A stretch of DNA of 34,668 nucleotides from Myxococcaceae bacterium (lineage in GTDB: Bacteria > Myxococcota > Myxococcia > Myxococcales > Myxococcaceae), in the NCBI GenBank assembly GCA_022842905.1, contig JALHOS010000029.1, forward strand, positions 1 to 34,668. Direction: 5' to 3'. The translations under genes and the position numbers were made by a program. The number at the start of each line of letters is the position of its first letter. Position 1 is the stretch's first letter. The notes beneath the pieces are model-generated. The model made no database searches. It was not told the origin of the DNA and saw only the letters and a program-made list of their open reading frames with translations. Below are positions 25,759 to 34,101 of the stretch, in pieces.

Positions 25759-26859
25759 TTACGCCGCTCCCTTCTTCGCGGGCGAGCTGGGCAGCGGCTC
25801 GAGCTCCCAGCTGACGTTGAAGTGCTTCGGCGGATCGGGCCAGCGCACGTCGGTCGCGCCGCGCACGCGCTGCCGCGGCTTCTCGTCGGGCTCGTCGTTG
25901 CTGGAGAGGATCGTGTGGGTGAACACGTCGTCGTCCGGCGGCTCCGCCGACGCGTCGGCGAACGCGATCGCCTGCTCGACGACCTTCTTCTGCGCGTCGT
26001 CGACCGCTTCGAGCTCGGCTTCCGTCGCCAGCCGCTTCTGCACGATGAAGTCCTTGAGCTTGGTGATGGGATCGCGCTGCTTCTCGAGCTCGACCTCGTC
26101 CTTCGTGCGGTACGTGGCCGCGTCGGACATGGAGTGCCCGCGGAAGCGGTAGGTGAACGCCTCGAGGAGCACCGGCCCGTTCCCGGCGCGGATCCACGCC
26201 ACCAGCTCCCGCGCTTTCTCGTACACCTTGATCACGTCCATGCCGTCGACCGCTTCGCCGCGCATGTTGTAGGCGCTCGCGCGCTTGTGGATCTCCGGCT
26301 CCGCGGACACCCGGGCGATGTCGGTGCCCATGCCGTACTTGTTGTTCTCGACGACGTAGAGCACCGGCAGCTTCCACTTCGCCGCCATGTTGAACGTCTC
26401 GTGGAACGCGCCTTGATTCGCGGCCGCGTCACCGAACGAGCACACCGTCACCTTGTCTTCGTTGCGGTACTTGTGGGCGAAGGCGAAGCCCGCGGCGAGC
26501 GGGATCTGCCCTCCGACGATGCCGTAGCCGCCGTAGAAGGCGTGCTCCACGTCGAAGAAGTGCATCGAGCCGCCCTTCCCCTTCGAATACCCGGTGTCCT
26601 TGCCGAAGAGCTCGGCCATGAGCATGCCGGCGTCGGCGCCGCGGACCAGCGGGTGCACGTGATCGCGGTAGGCGGTCATCACCGGGTCGTCGGGGCGCAG
26701 GGCCTCGTTGATGCCGACGACGACGGCTTCTTGGCCAATGTACAAATGGCAGAAGCCCTGGATCTTCTTCTGGCCGTACGCCTGGCCGGCTTTCTCTTCG
26801 AAGCGACGGGCCAGCACCATCTTTCGGTACATGCCCACCAACACATGATCGTCCTGCAC
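25759..26859 (-). CDS. pdhA: Pyruvate dehydrogenase E1 alpha subunit
   Basis: E1 alpha binds thiamine diphosphate and decarboxylates pyruvate. In the 366-residue protein, GFCHLYIGQEAVVVGINEAL (about 35-54) and GSMHFFD (about 97-103) are typical. The cofactor motif runs GDAAANQGAFHETFNMAA to VENN (about 145-175). The regulatory-loop equivalent YRFRGHSMSDAATYR (about 240-254) is conserved. The start is GTG, decided by AAGGAGT at 26865-26871, five bases upstream. The C-terminal 40 residues are longer than usual, charged and Pro-rich, ending KKGAA. The promoter must lie in the 146-base gap with the divergent gene at 27006. A TTGACG on the minus strand near 26998 could be a -35 box. Confidence 0.95.
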   Translation of the reverse strand: MQDDHVLVGMYRKMVLARRFEEKAGQAYGQKKIQGFCHLYIGQEAVVVGINEALRPDDPVMTAYRDHVHPLVRGADAGMLMAELFGKDTGYSKGKGGSMHFFDVEHAFYGGYGIVGGQIPLAAGFAFAHKYRNEDKVTVCSFGDAAANQGAFHETFNMAAKWKLPVLYVVENNKYGMGTDIARVSAEPEIHKRASAYNMRGEAVDGMDVIKVYEKARELVAWIRAGNGPVLLEAFTYRFRGHSMSDAATYRTKDEVELEKQRDPITKLKDFIVQKRLATEAELEAVDDAQKKVVEQAIAFADASAEPPDDDVFTHTILSSNDEPDEKPRQRVRGATDVRWPDPPKHFNVSWELEPLPSSPAKKGAA

Positions 26860-26864
26860 GAGCG

Positions 26865-26871
26865 ACTCCTT
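26865..26871 (-). promoter_or_regulatory. Strong Shine-Dalgarno fixing the pdhA GTG start
   Basis: AAGGAGT on the minus strand lies five bases before GTG 26859, which selects this codon over the in-frame ATG nine residues downstream (MYRKM). Confidence 0.75.
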
Positions 26872-27005
26872 GCGACGCTTGGGACCCCAACGAGCGGGGC
26901 GCGGTCTCTAGCAACACCGCCGGGCGAAGGCTTGCCGATTGCGACGGCGCAGTGCGTCGCCAGAACGCGACGAGCGTATCGGCTGTGCTAGGTCGTCAAG
27001 GCTCC

Positions 27006-27875
27006 ATGCTCTGGCTGGCCCTCGCGACCGCGCTCAGCGCGGCTCCTCCGAAGATCGCCACGACGGACTTCACGCCGGTCGGACAGGCGGACAAGACGTT
27101 CGTCGCGTTCGTGTCCGAGCACTTCGCGCAGGTGCTTGCCGAGAAGTCGAAGCTCCAGGTGACGACGCCGAAGGCGATCGCCACGGTGCTGGGGCTCGAG
27201 CGCCAGAAGCAGCTCTTGGGGTGCAGCGACGCGTCCACGTCGTGCATCGCGGAGCTCGCCGGCGCGTTGGGCGTGGACTTCGTCGTCTCGGGTGAGGTCG
27301 CCAAGCTCGAGCAGAGCTACCGGCTCAACGTGCGGATCACCGACGCGGCGAGCGCGCAGGCCATTTTCACGACCAGCAAGCGCGCCATGAGCCAGGACGC
27401 GTTGGTGGACGAAGCCACGGTGGCAGCCGAGGAGGCCGCGCGCGCGTTGGTGCCCGGCGCGAAGACCCAGCCCACGCCCCCCGCCCCGCCGACTCAGGTC
27501 GTGGTCGCGAAGCCGCCCGACGCACCTTCTCCTCCTCCGCAGGTGCGTCGGCCGATGCCGTGGCTCGTTCCAGAGATCGTCGGCGGCGTCGCGCTGGCAA
27601 CGGGGGTGACGCTGGTGCTGGTCGGAGCGCTGACTGGGTTCGGGCTGAGCGGAGATCCGAGCAAGGAAGTCTCGGCGACGCCCACGCCGGACATGATCGT
27701 CACGCGAGGGCGGACGGCGGCGCTGCTGGTGAACGTCGGCTTCATCGCCGGGGGCGTGGGCCTGGCCGCGTTGGTCGGCGGCATCGTCTGGGGCGCGGCG
27801 GCGAGCAAGCCGAAGGTGGCGATCGCGCCGTCGAACGGCGGTGCGGCGTTGGTGTGGGAGGGTGCGCTGCCGTGA
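27006..27875 (+). CDS. Exported protein with CsgG/FlgO-like N-domain and two C-terminal TM helices
   Basis: The 289-residue protein starts with MLWLALATALSAAPP, a signal peptide. Residues about 15-150 resemble the alpha/beta domain found in CsgG/FlgO and TolB-N like lipoproteins: KIATTDF, FVSEHFAQVLAEKS, VTTPKAIATVLGLERQKQLLGCSD, AELAGALGVDFVVSGEV, and YRLNVRITDAAS. A Pro-rich linker (about 155-180) leads to two hydrophobic helices (about 185-210 and 225-262). The start is ATG 27006; upstream in-frame starts would spoil the signal peptide. The stop overlaps the GTG start of the next gene. It probably acts in the envelope as an accessory to secretion or assembly, but this is inference from fold resemblance. 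Confidence 0.75.
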   Translation: MLWLALATALSAAPPKIATTDFTPVGQADKTFVAFVSEHFAQVLAEKSKLQVTTPKAIATVLGLERQKQLLGCSDASTSCIAELAGALGVDFVVSGEVAKLEQSYRLNVRITDAASAQAIFTTSKRAMSQDALVDEATVAAEEAARALVPGAKTQPTPPAPPTQVVVAKPPDAPSPPPQVRRPMPWLVPEIVGGVALATGVTLVLVGALTGFGLSGDPSKEVSATPTPDMIVTRGRTAALLVNVGFIAGGVGLAALVGGIVWGAAASKPKVAIAPSNGGAALVWEGALP

Positions 27876-29269
27876 AGGCCCGGAGCTTGGCAGTCATCGC
27901 GGCGGTGGCGGCGGGGCTCAGCTGCGACTTCGAGCGGCAGATCGGCGCGGCCGTCGGTCGGTACTGCACCGAGCGCTGTATGGGCGCGACGGTCGACGAC
28001 GCGTGCGCGCAGTGCTTCACCTACGACGCGGGCTTCGTGCGCGACGCCGGATCGATGGTGGACGCTGGCCGAGACGCCGGCACGCCGGACGCAGGCCGGG
28101 ACGCGGGCACGCCGGATGCGGCGCTGCCCGACGCTGGGCGCTTCACCGCACAGGTCGTGCTGCCCGTCAGCCTCCCGGTCGGGCAGCTCGAGGCGGTCGT
28201 GTTCGGGGGCACACCGGGTGACGGCCTGCCTCTCCGGCAGGTGCTGACGAACCCGGCCACTCCGTGGGCGGTGACCGTCGCCAACGTCTCCGCTCGGGCG
28301 ACCGCCCTGCGCCTTGACGCACCGGGCGCGCCGTCCCAGTACTACTTCGAGGGCCTGGCCTTCGCGCCCGAGGTTCGCGTGGTGATCGCGGTCACCCCGG
28401 ACAGCGCGGCCGACGGCGGGATCGCTGTGGCCCAAACACCGGACTCCACCCAAGCGGACTTCATCAACGCGCTCACCGAGCGCCTGCGAACGACTGAAGC
28501 GAGCGCGCAGGGCTTTTCGGCGCCACACCAGGCGGGGACGGCGTTGGCGGCGCGCGATGCGGGAGAGGTCGTCTTGGGCGCCACCAACGACGCGGGGACG
28601 GGCGCGGGCTTTCAGCTGGCGTTCCCCTCCATGGCGTTGGGGAGCGACACCTTCGTGCTCGCAGGTCGCTGGTTTGCGCCCGTCGATGATCCGACGTCGG
28701 CGCGGCTGTACCGCGTCACTGCCGCTTCAGTGCTCCCCATCAAGCAGCTGCCGCGCGTCTACGCGCTCGACATGAGCGACGCAGGCGCGACGCCGAGGCT
28801 CGGCTCAAAGGACTTCCCCACCACGGTCGGCAGCGCTCTCACTTCGCCGCTGCCGCTGGTGACCGGCGACCCCGACGGAGGCCGAACGGTCTTCTTTGGC
28901 CCGAGCGCCGTCCCCTTGGTGCCTCAGGCGGCAGGCAGTGAGTTTCTTGCCGTCGCCGGGGCCAATGTCGCCGCCGAGGCTCCAGCGCCGGTGGCTGGGA
29001 GCGCGCCGGCCGTCGGCGTGGTCAACGTGGCAGGCCACGCGATTTCAGGGGTGCTCGCTGACGGGGGCTCGCTCGCGTCAGGCGCCGTGCGCCCTGGGTT
29101 CCTGCTGCTGAGGAGCGACGCCGGCAACACGTTCTCGGGAGCAGAGCCGGTCGTGGTACCGGCGGGCTTCTCCGCGGGCATGCTGGTGTTCGCGCCGGGC
29201 GCCGACGGCGGACTCGCGCGCCCGGTGCTGATCGACACGCTGCGCACGCCTTGGCAGCTGGTTCGCTGA
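27872..29269 (+). CDS. Lipoprotein with Asp-Ala-Gly repeat linker
   Basis: The 465-residue product starts at GTG 27872 in a GTGA overlap with the preceding gene. It has a signal sequence with lipobox-like GLSC at Cys18, then a Cys-rich patch (RYCTERCMGATVDDACAQCF, about 31-50). Asp-Ala-Gly-rich linker sequence follows (DAGFVRDAGSMVDAGRDAG, about 53-71, then TPDA units), encoded by a 27-base tandem duplication. The rest (about 95-465) is Ala/Val/Pro-rich with repeated strand-like segments, and I recognise no family. Composition and linker are typical of myxobacterial surface lipoproteins. It is likely coordinated with the exported protein before it. Confidence 0.8.
   Translation: MKARSLAVIAAVAAGLSCDFERQIGAAVGRYCTERCMGATVDDACAQCFTYDAGFVRDAGSMVDAGRDAGTPDAGRDAGTPDAALPDAGRFTAQVVLPVSLPVGQLEAVVFGGTPGDGLPLRQVLTNPATPWAVTVANVSARATALRLDAPGAPSQYYFEGLAFAPEVRVVIAVTPDSAADGGIAVAQTPDSTQADFINALTERLRTTEASAQGFSAPHQAGTALAARDAGEVVLGATNDAGTGAGFQLAFPSMALGSDTFVLAGRWFAPVDDPTSARLYRVTAASVLPIKQLPRVYALDMSDAGATPRLGSKDFPTTVGSALTSPLPLVTGDPDGGRTVFFGPSAVPLVPQAAGSEFLAVAGANVAAEAPAPVAGSAPAVGVVNVAGHAISGVLADGGSLASGAVRPGFLLLRSDAGNTFSGAEPVVVPAGFSAGMLVFAPGADGGLARPVLIDTLRTPWQLVR
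28064..28117 (+). repeat. 27-base tandem duplication encoding AGRDAGTPD twice
   Basis: Two in-frame copies (28064-28090 and 28091-28117) encode identical nonapeptides with differing third bases, so the duplication is older than a recent slippage or is held by selection on protein sequence. It forms the flexible linker of the lipoprotein. Confidence 0.8.
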
Positions 29270-29284
29270 AGAACGGGGCGGCCG

Positions 29285-30019
29285 TCACCACGCGAAGTGA
29301 GGGATCGACACCACCCGCGCATCGAGCGCGCTGCTCTTCCCGGAATGATCCGTCGCCAGGTGCACCGCCACCGCCCCCGGAAAGCGCCGCGCGTAGTCGT
29401 TGACGTGCCTGGGCTCGTTGTCGAACGCGGCGACGAGTTCCCCCAGCTCGGCCAGCACCTCGTGCGCGGTGCGCTTGAACGCCGCGTCGTCGAGGTGTGC
29501 TTGCGGAGGTCGCATCATGAGCCCGACCTGGCCGCCGGGCAGCGGCAAGCCGCACTTGGCCAGCGCGCGCTCGGTGCCTTCGCGCATGGGCTCGATCCGA
29601 CCCGTCACGTAAACGACCCGCGCGCCGGTGCCCAGGCAGCGCTGCACGTACCGCGGCGCGCCGAGCACCTCGACGTCGTGCTGGCAGGCGTCCGACGTGA
29701 AGAAACGCTGCCCCCAGTACGCCTTGAGCGGCCGGAGCAGCGCCTGCGTGCGCGCTTCGTCGACGCCGCAGGATCGCAGCGCCGGCTCCAGCTCCCACCC
29801 ACAAGGAAAGTGGTGGGCCTGGCAGGTCAGCAGCTCCGGCACGCCATGCTCCGCGCCAAACGCTCGGACGATGCGCGCCTGCCGCGGCCGGTTGTCGAAC
29901 AACGTGCTGTCGAGATCGAAGACGACGAGGGCCTTGGGGCCCAGCTCCTTCAAGCGCCCGACGACGCGCTCGAGCACCGTCGGCCAGTCAGGGAGAACTC
30001 GCTCGAGTGAGGCCTTCAC
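29285..30019 (-). CDS. HAD-superfamily phosphatase
   Basis: The 244-residue soluble protein carries all four HAD motifs: motif I VVFDLDSTLFDN with nucleophile Asp35 and acid Asp37; motif II VVYVTGR (about 131-137) with the Thr; the motif III Lys region (AAFKRTAHEVLAELG); and motif IV VAAFDNEPRHVNDYARRFP, with FDNE supplying the metal ligands. The cap between motifs I and II (about 60-115) is helical with three Cys. The substrate is unknown; phosphoserine-type and nucleotidase-type specificity cannot be told apart. The GTG start overlaps the stop of the 556-residue membrane protein (GTGA), so the two are probably translationally coupled. It converges on the lipoprotein gene at 29269 with 15 bases between. 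Confidence 0.88.
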   Translation of the reverse strand: MKASLERVLPDWPTVLERVVGRLKELGPKALVVFDLDSTLFDNRPRQARIVRAFGAEHGVPELLTCQAHHFPCGWELEPALRSCGVDEARTQALLRPLKAYWGQRFFTSDACQHDVEVLGAPRYVQRCLGTGARVVYVTGRIEPMREGTERALAKCGLPLPGGQVGLMMRPPQAHLDDAAFKRTAHEVLAELGELVAAFDNEPRHVNDYARRFPGAVAVHLATDHSGKSSALDARVVSIPHFAW

Positions 30020-31686
30020 GCGGCCAGCTTCTGCCCGCCCGCGACCGTCCCTGGCAAGACCGAGCTGACGTCGGGCGTCAGCTCCACGAGCCGCTTGATG
30101 CCGTTGCGGTCGAGCACCAGCCGAACCAGCCGCAGCTTCGACTCCCTCACCTCGGCGTCGTCGACCGAGAACCGAAACGCGATGTCGACGAAGTACGTCT
30201 TCGCCGCACGCATTTCTTCGACGGACAGATCCGCCAGCGCGAAGTAGTCGACCTGCACCTCGGGGTCCGCCATGTCCCGCGTGAGCCGCTCGACGTTCAG
30301 GCGGATCAGGTCGGTCAGCCCGCTGACGATGCCGTCGCCCAACTGAGGGAGCACCTCGGACTCGAGCGCGACCGTCTTGCGGTAGCGCACCACCGTCTCC
30401 CACCGCTCGTCGATCGCCACCCGGGCCAGATCGTCCTTCGTCCTCAAGGCGATCACCTCGGGCGGCGCCAGCGCCACGGTGCCGAACTCGACCTTCTCCT
30501 TGCACACGCCCACGTTCTCGTCCGTCAGCGGGTCGGCGATGCGGGTGGCGCGCTCGTACAGAAACAGCCCGGCGATCGACGAGAGCACGCGGCGCAGCCG
30601 GTCCTTGATGCGGTCCTTCACCATGTACCCGAGCACCGCGACGACGAAGAAGTTGAACGACGCCTGCGGGTAGCGCGACTGGGCGAACAAGCCGACGGCC
30701 AGCGCGAACGCCATGGCGCCACCGGCTGCCAACGCGAACAGCGACTCTTCCCACGCGTGCCGGGTCGTCCGCTGCACCGACAGGAAGAGAATGTTCATGC
30801 AGAAGCGCTTCAGAAAGCCGAGCCGGTGCGTGTACTCCTCGTTGTCGGTGCCAGGCTGGAGCAGCGAGCTCATGCCGTGGGACCGCCGGTACTCCTCACC
30901 TTTGACGATCTGCTCGAGCAGCTGTTTGCGCAGCTCGTCCACGTGCGGCTCGTGGGGCAGCGCCTTCATGTGCACCAGCGCGCGCCGGTAGAACTGCTCG
31001 CTGACGAGGCTGACGTACTCGTCCACGAGCCTGAGCGCCGTGCGCGTGCGCTCGCTCAGTCCGTACTTGCCGATCAGCGCCGCCACCGCCCGCCGGTAGC
31101 GCGCGCCGATGTCCGGGGTCGCTTCGATCGTCTCGCGGATCTGCTGGGCCAGGTCCGTCGGACGCCCTTCGTCACAGCAGCCGCGCACCCCCTTGGCGAA
31201 GCGGCGCAGCGCCGCGCGCAGCACGCAGGACAACATCTTCGCGTCGTAGACCAGCTCCTGCTCCGTGCCGTGGAGCCCCAGCAGCAGCCGCTCTTCGATC
31301 TGCACCAGCGGAGAATGGGTCCCCGTGCGCAGCTCGGCGAAGGACAGCTTCGGGGTCTTCAGCCGCACCGAGTTGTGGAGGTCTTGGTAGAAGGCGTCCT
31401 TCGGCCAGGTGTCGCGATCGATGAAGAGGCCCTTGGGAATGAAGAGCCACGCGTCGACGGCGTACTTCGCCAGCTTGTCCTTGCCCGTCGGCTCGTAGTC
31501 GACCTTCAGCTCGAACTGCTTGCGGTCGTGAACCTGGAGCCGCTCTTCCAACAGATCGTCCGCGTCTGCTTCGTGTTTCTTCAACGTGGCGGCAGTGTAA
31601 CGAGCATGTGACTTCGCCTCAATTCGGGGGGCGAAGTCGTCGTTTGCTTCTGCTGGGGCCGTGTGGTCAACGCGGCGCCAACGCAT
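30016..31686 (-). CDS. Two-TM protein of unknown function, coupled to HAD phosphatase
   Basis: I do not recognise this 556-residue protein. Residues 1-310 are hydrophilic and mostly helical, with a beta-like YAVDAWLFIPKGLFID (about 75-90). Two closely spaced hydrophobic segments (about 315-335 and 344-357) form a hairpin, so both large domains should be on the cytoplasmic face. Residues 358-556 contain DRIKDRLRRVLSSIAG, strand-like VALAPPEVIALR, and the helical-to-beta C-terminus YFVDIAFRFS and LRLVRLVLDRNGIKRLVEL. The outermost ATG is 31686, whose codon overlaps the ATG of the divergent transporter, so the true start may be the in-frame TTG near 31584 (LKKHEADADD). Its stop overlaps the HAD gene start. 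Confidence 0.75.
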   Translation of the reverse strand: MRWRRVDHTAPAEANDDFAPRIEAKSHARYTAATLKKHEADADDLLEERLQVHDRKQFELKVDYEPTGKDKLAKYAVDAWLFIPKGLFIDRDTWPKDAFYQDLHNSVRLKTPKLSFAELRTGTHSPLVQIEERLLLGLHGTEQELVYDAKMLSCVLRAALRRFAKGVRGCCDEGRPTDLAQQIRETIEATPDIGARYRRAVAALIGKYGLSERTRTALRLVDEYVSLVSEQFYRRALVHMKALPHEPHVDELRKQLLEQIVKGEEYRRSHGMSSLLQPGTDNEEYTHRLGFLKRFCMNILFLSVQRTTRHAWEESLFALAAGGAMAFALAVGLFAQSRYPQASFNFFVVAVLGYMVKDRIKDRLRRVLSSIAGLFLYERATRIADPLTDENVGVCKEKVEFGTVALAPPEVIALRTKDDLARVAIDERWETVVRYRKTVALESEVLPQLGDGIVSGLTDLIRLNVERLTRDMADPEVQVDYFALADLSVEEMRAAKTYFVDIAFRFSVDDAEVRESKLRLVRLVLDRNGIKRLVELTPDVSSVLPGTVAGGQKLAA

Positions 31687-33097
31687 GTCCAAGTCCTTGT
31701 CCAACCTGGGGCTGATCGCGCTGCTGCTCGTGGTGATCGGGCTGGTCCTGTGGCGCCTGCCGAAGGTCGACCTGGGCCACAGCGAGGCCTTCAAGCGGCG
31801 GCGGTTCTGGAACTGGTTCCCGTTGGGAATGACGTACGCGTTCCTCTACTTCGGTCGGTACAACATCAACGAGGTCACCTCGGGGCTCGGGTCGAAGACG
31901 GACAACGCGGCCTTCGGGACGATCTTCGCGGTCGGGGCGTGGGTGTACGGCCTGGCGTTCATCATCAACGGGCCGTTGACGGACCGGCTCGGCGGGCGGG
32001 CGACGATCCTGCTGGCGTCGGCTGGCGCGGCGGTCGCGAACGCAGTGATGGGCGTGGTCGTGTGGGCGGTCATGGACGGCTGGCAGCCGCCGGGCGGCGT
32101 CGTCCTGTGGCTCGCGGTCCTCTACGGCGTGGACATGTACTTCCAGTCCTTCGGCGCGGTGTCGATCGTCAAGGTCAACGCCGGCTGGTTCCACGTGCGC
32201 GAGCGCGGCCTGCAGGGAGGCGTCTTCGGCATCCTCATCTCGCTGGGCATCTACTTCGGGTACGACTGGAGCAAGCAGCTGGTCAAGGCGTTCCCCCAGG
32301 CGCCGCAGTGGGCGCTCTTCGTCCCGGCGGCGGTGCTGCTCGCCGCGTTCGTCTGGAGCTACTTCCTGGTGCGGGACACGCCCGAAGACGCGGGCCACGC
32401 GAACTTCGACGTGGGAGACGGAGAAGGCGTGGCGCTGGCCGGCGCTCCCAAGCCCGAGCGCGCGGACGTGCTGCAGGTCTTCGTCACCATGCTCAAGAAC
32501 CCGGTGATCCTGATCATCGTCGCGATCGAGTTCTGCACGGGCTTCCTGCGCAACGGCGTCATGTCCTGGTACCCGAAGTTCGCGATCGCCACCGGCCGCC
32601 AGGACGACACCGTCACCAACAACTGGGGTCTGCTCCTGTGCACCTTCGGGATCCTCGGCGGCATGTTCGCCGGCGTCATCTCCGACAAGGTGTTCCACAG
32701 CCGGCGCGGGCCCGTCGCCTCGGTGCTCTACGCGGGCATCACCCTGGGCGCGATCGTCATGTTCTTCGCGCTCGGCGCCAGCTGGGTCGGCTGGGTGCTC
32801 GTCTTCATGGCGCTCAACTACGTGGGCGTGCACGGCATGCTGTCCGGCACGGCCAGCGCCGACTTCGGCGGCCGCAAGAACACCGGCGTCGCCGTCGGCA
32901 TCATCGACGGGTTCGTCTACCTGGGCACGGGCCTCCAATCGCTGCTGCTCGGCCAGCTCCTGCCAAAGGGGGCCGACGCCAAGATCGCCGACAACTGGTC
33001 GATCTGGCCGCAGGCGATGATCCCGGTCGCGATCATCGGCCTGGTGCTGTGCACTCGCGTCTGGAACGCGCGGGCGGCGGGGTCTACCGCCCACTGA
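31685..33097 (+). CDS. OPA-family (GlpT/UhpT-like) major facilitator transporter
   Basis: The 470-residue protein has about 12-13 TM helices. The organophosphate:phosphate antiporter family is suggested by WNWFPLGMTYAFLYFGRYNIN (about 43-62), where Arg58 fits the phosphate-binding Arg of GlpT; INGPLTDRLGGR and FRNGVMSW-like segments between helices 7 and 8 (TGFLRNGVMSWYPKFA) also fit. An extra N-terminal hydrophobic helix (about 8-24) precedes the usual TM1. The probable solute is a phosphorylated small molecule exchanged for phosphate, but specificity is not determined. The ATG at 31685 lacks a Shine-Dalgarno; GTG 31661 is the alternative. It diverges from the 556-residue membrane protein and converges on the methyltransferase gene with 12 bases between stops. 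Confidence 0.8.
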   Translation: MSKSLSNLGLIALLLVVIGLVLWRLPKVDLGHSEAFKRRRFWNWFPLGMTYAFLYFGRYNINEVTSGLGSKTDNAAFGTIFAVGAWVYGLAFIINGPLTDRLGGRATILLASAGAAVANAVMGVVVWAVMDGWQPPGGVVLWLAVLYGVDMYFQSFGAVSIVKVNAGWFHVRERGLQGGVFGILISLGIYFGYDWSKQLVKAFPQAPQWALFVPAAVLLAAFVWSYFLVRDTPEDAGHANFDVGDGEGVALAGAPKPERADVLQVFVTMLKNPVILIIVAIEFCTGFLRNGVMSWYPKFAIATGRQDDTVTNNWGLLLCTFGILGGMFAGVISDKVFHSRRGPVASVLYAGITLGAIVMFFALGASWVGWVLVFMALNYVGVHGMLSGTASADFGGRKNTGVAVGIIDGFVYLGTGLQSLLLGQLLPKGADAKIADNWSIWPQAMIPVAIIGLVLCTRVWNARAAGSTAH

Positions 33098-33109
33098 AGA
33101 CCGCGCGCC

Positions 33110-33979
33110 TTACGCCGCGTCGAGCCGCTTCTTCGTCAGATCGAGGTACGTCGCGTCCATGTCGATGCCGACGAAGCGCCGCCCCTTGCCGACCGCGGCC
33201 ACGCCCGTCGTGCCGCTGCCACAGAAGGGATCGAGCACCAGCGAGTCGGTGTCGGTACACGCGTCGACGATGCGCTCGAGCAGCGCGATCGGCTTCTGCG
33301 TGGGGTGTTTGCCGTGGGCCTTCTCCGACGGCTTGGGGGTCGTCATGGTCCACAGTCGCCCCTGCTCGTCCGAAGCGAGCTCCTCGTCGCCGGTCTTCGG
33401 CAGCGCCCAGACGTCGCGCATCTGCTTGCCGCCGTTCTCCTGCTTCATGTGGGCGTAGTTGAACGTGTGCTGGAGCTTCCCCTTCCCGCCCGGCGACGCC
33501 CACACCAGCAGCTCGGTCGAGTGGGTGAAGTAGCGGCAAGACAGGTTGGGAGACGCGTTCGGCTTGTACCAAGTGACGGTGTTGAGCACCTTCATGCCCA
33601 GCTGCTGCATGGCGAAGCCCACCGAGAAGATCACGTGCTGCGTGCCCGACACCCAGATGGTGCCCGACGGCTTGAGCAGCCGCTGACAGGCCTTGAGCCA
33701 GCGCGTGGTGAAGGCGTGGTCGTCCTCCACGCCGTTCGACTTGTCCCAGCTGCCCTTCTCGACCGCCACGCGCTTGCCCGACTGGCAGGTGAAGCCGCCG
33801 TTCGACAGGAAGTACGGCGGGTCGGCGAAGATGAGATCGAAGGACTTCGGTTCGAACGCTTCGAGCAGCGCCAGGCTGTCCCCGCGGTAGAGCACGTAGT
33901 TCTTCGCGCGCGCGTGGACGTGGTCCTTGAGCTCAGAATGCGAGGGCGACGCGGCGAGATCGAGAGCGGCCTGGGGCAC
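33110..33979 (-). CDS. DpnA-like DNA N6-adenine methyltransferase, predicted GATC target
   Basis: The 289-residue enzyme transfers a methyl group from S-adenosylmethionine to DNA. It has the beta-class order: catalytic DPPY first (Asp53-Tyr56, in FADPPYFLSNGG) and the AdoMet-binding motif later (DPFCGSGTTG, 250-259). The stretches NLSCRYFTHSTE (145-156), KQMRDVW (185-191) and KHPTQKP (224-230) are close to what I remember of Streptococcus pneumoniae DpnA, which methylates GATC in double- and single-stranded DNA. The target GATC is inferred from that. There is no restriction endonuclease gene beside it, so it is probably solitary and regulatory. The GTG start is fixed by GGAGGAA at 33984-33990. 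Overlapping GATC sites lie upstream at 34051-34058. Confidence 0.93.
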   Translation of the reverse strand: MPQAALDLAASPSHSELKDHVHARAKNYVLYRGDSLALLEAFEPKSFDLIFADPPYFLSNGGFTCQSGKRVAVEKGSWDKSNGVEDDHAFTTRWLKACQRLLKPSGTIWVSGTQHVIFSVGFAMQQLGMKVLNTVTWYKPNASPNLSCRYFTHSTELLVWASPGGKGKLQHTFNYAHMKQENGGKQMRDVWALPKTGDEELASDEQGRLWTMTTPKPSEKAHGKHPTQKPIALLERIVDACTDTDSLVLDPFCGSGTTGVAAVGKGRRFVGIDMDATYLDLTKKRLDAA

Positions 33980-34050
33980 GAAGTTCCTCCGGAAAGTGAG
34001 TTGTCAGCCCTTAAGGACGAGCAACAGGGCTGTGCGTCACGCTACGTGAG

Positions 34051-34058
34051 GATCGATC
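34051..34058. promoter_or_regulatory. Overlapping GATCGATC sites upstream of the methyltransferase
   Basis: GATCGATC contains two GATC sites, 72-79 bases before the GTG start of the gene encoding the predicted GATC methyltransferase, in a 122-base gap. It could be a methylation-sensitive autoregulatory site. GATC is common in this sequence, so chance is a fair explanation. TCACG-CTA-CGTGA (34037-34049), a short inverted repeat, lies right next to it. Confidence 0.25.
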
Positions 34059-34101
34059 GGGCGCAATTTCTTGGCCCCGCGGTCAGGCCGCGCGGCCGTC
34101 T

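Noticed and set aside
24871-26991. 706-codon plus-strand frame opposite pdhA/pdhB
   Set aside because: It is an antisense shadow; the minus strand encodes two textbook E1 subunits.
33110-34101. Restriction-modification or other defence system around the methyltransferase
   Set aside because: No endonuclease, ATPase or second defence gene is nearby. The neighbours are a transporter and a mevalonate gene.
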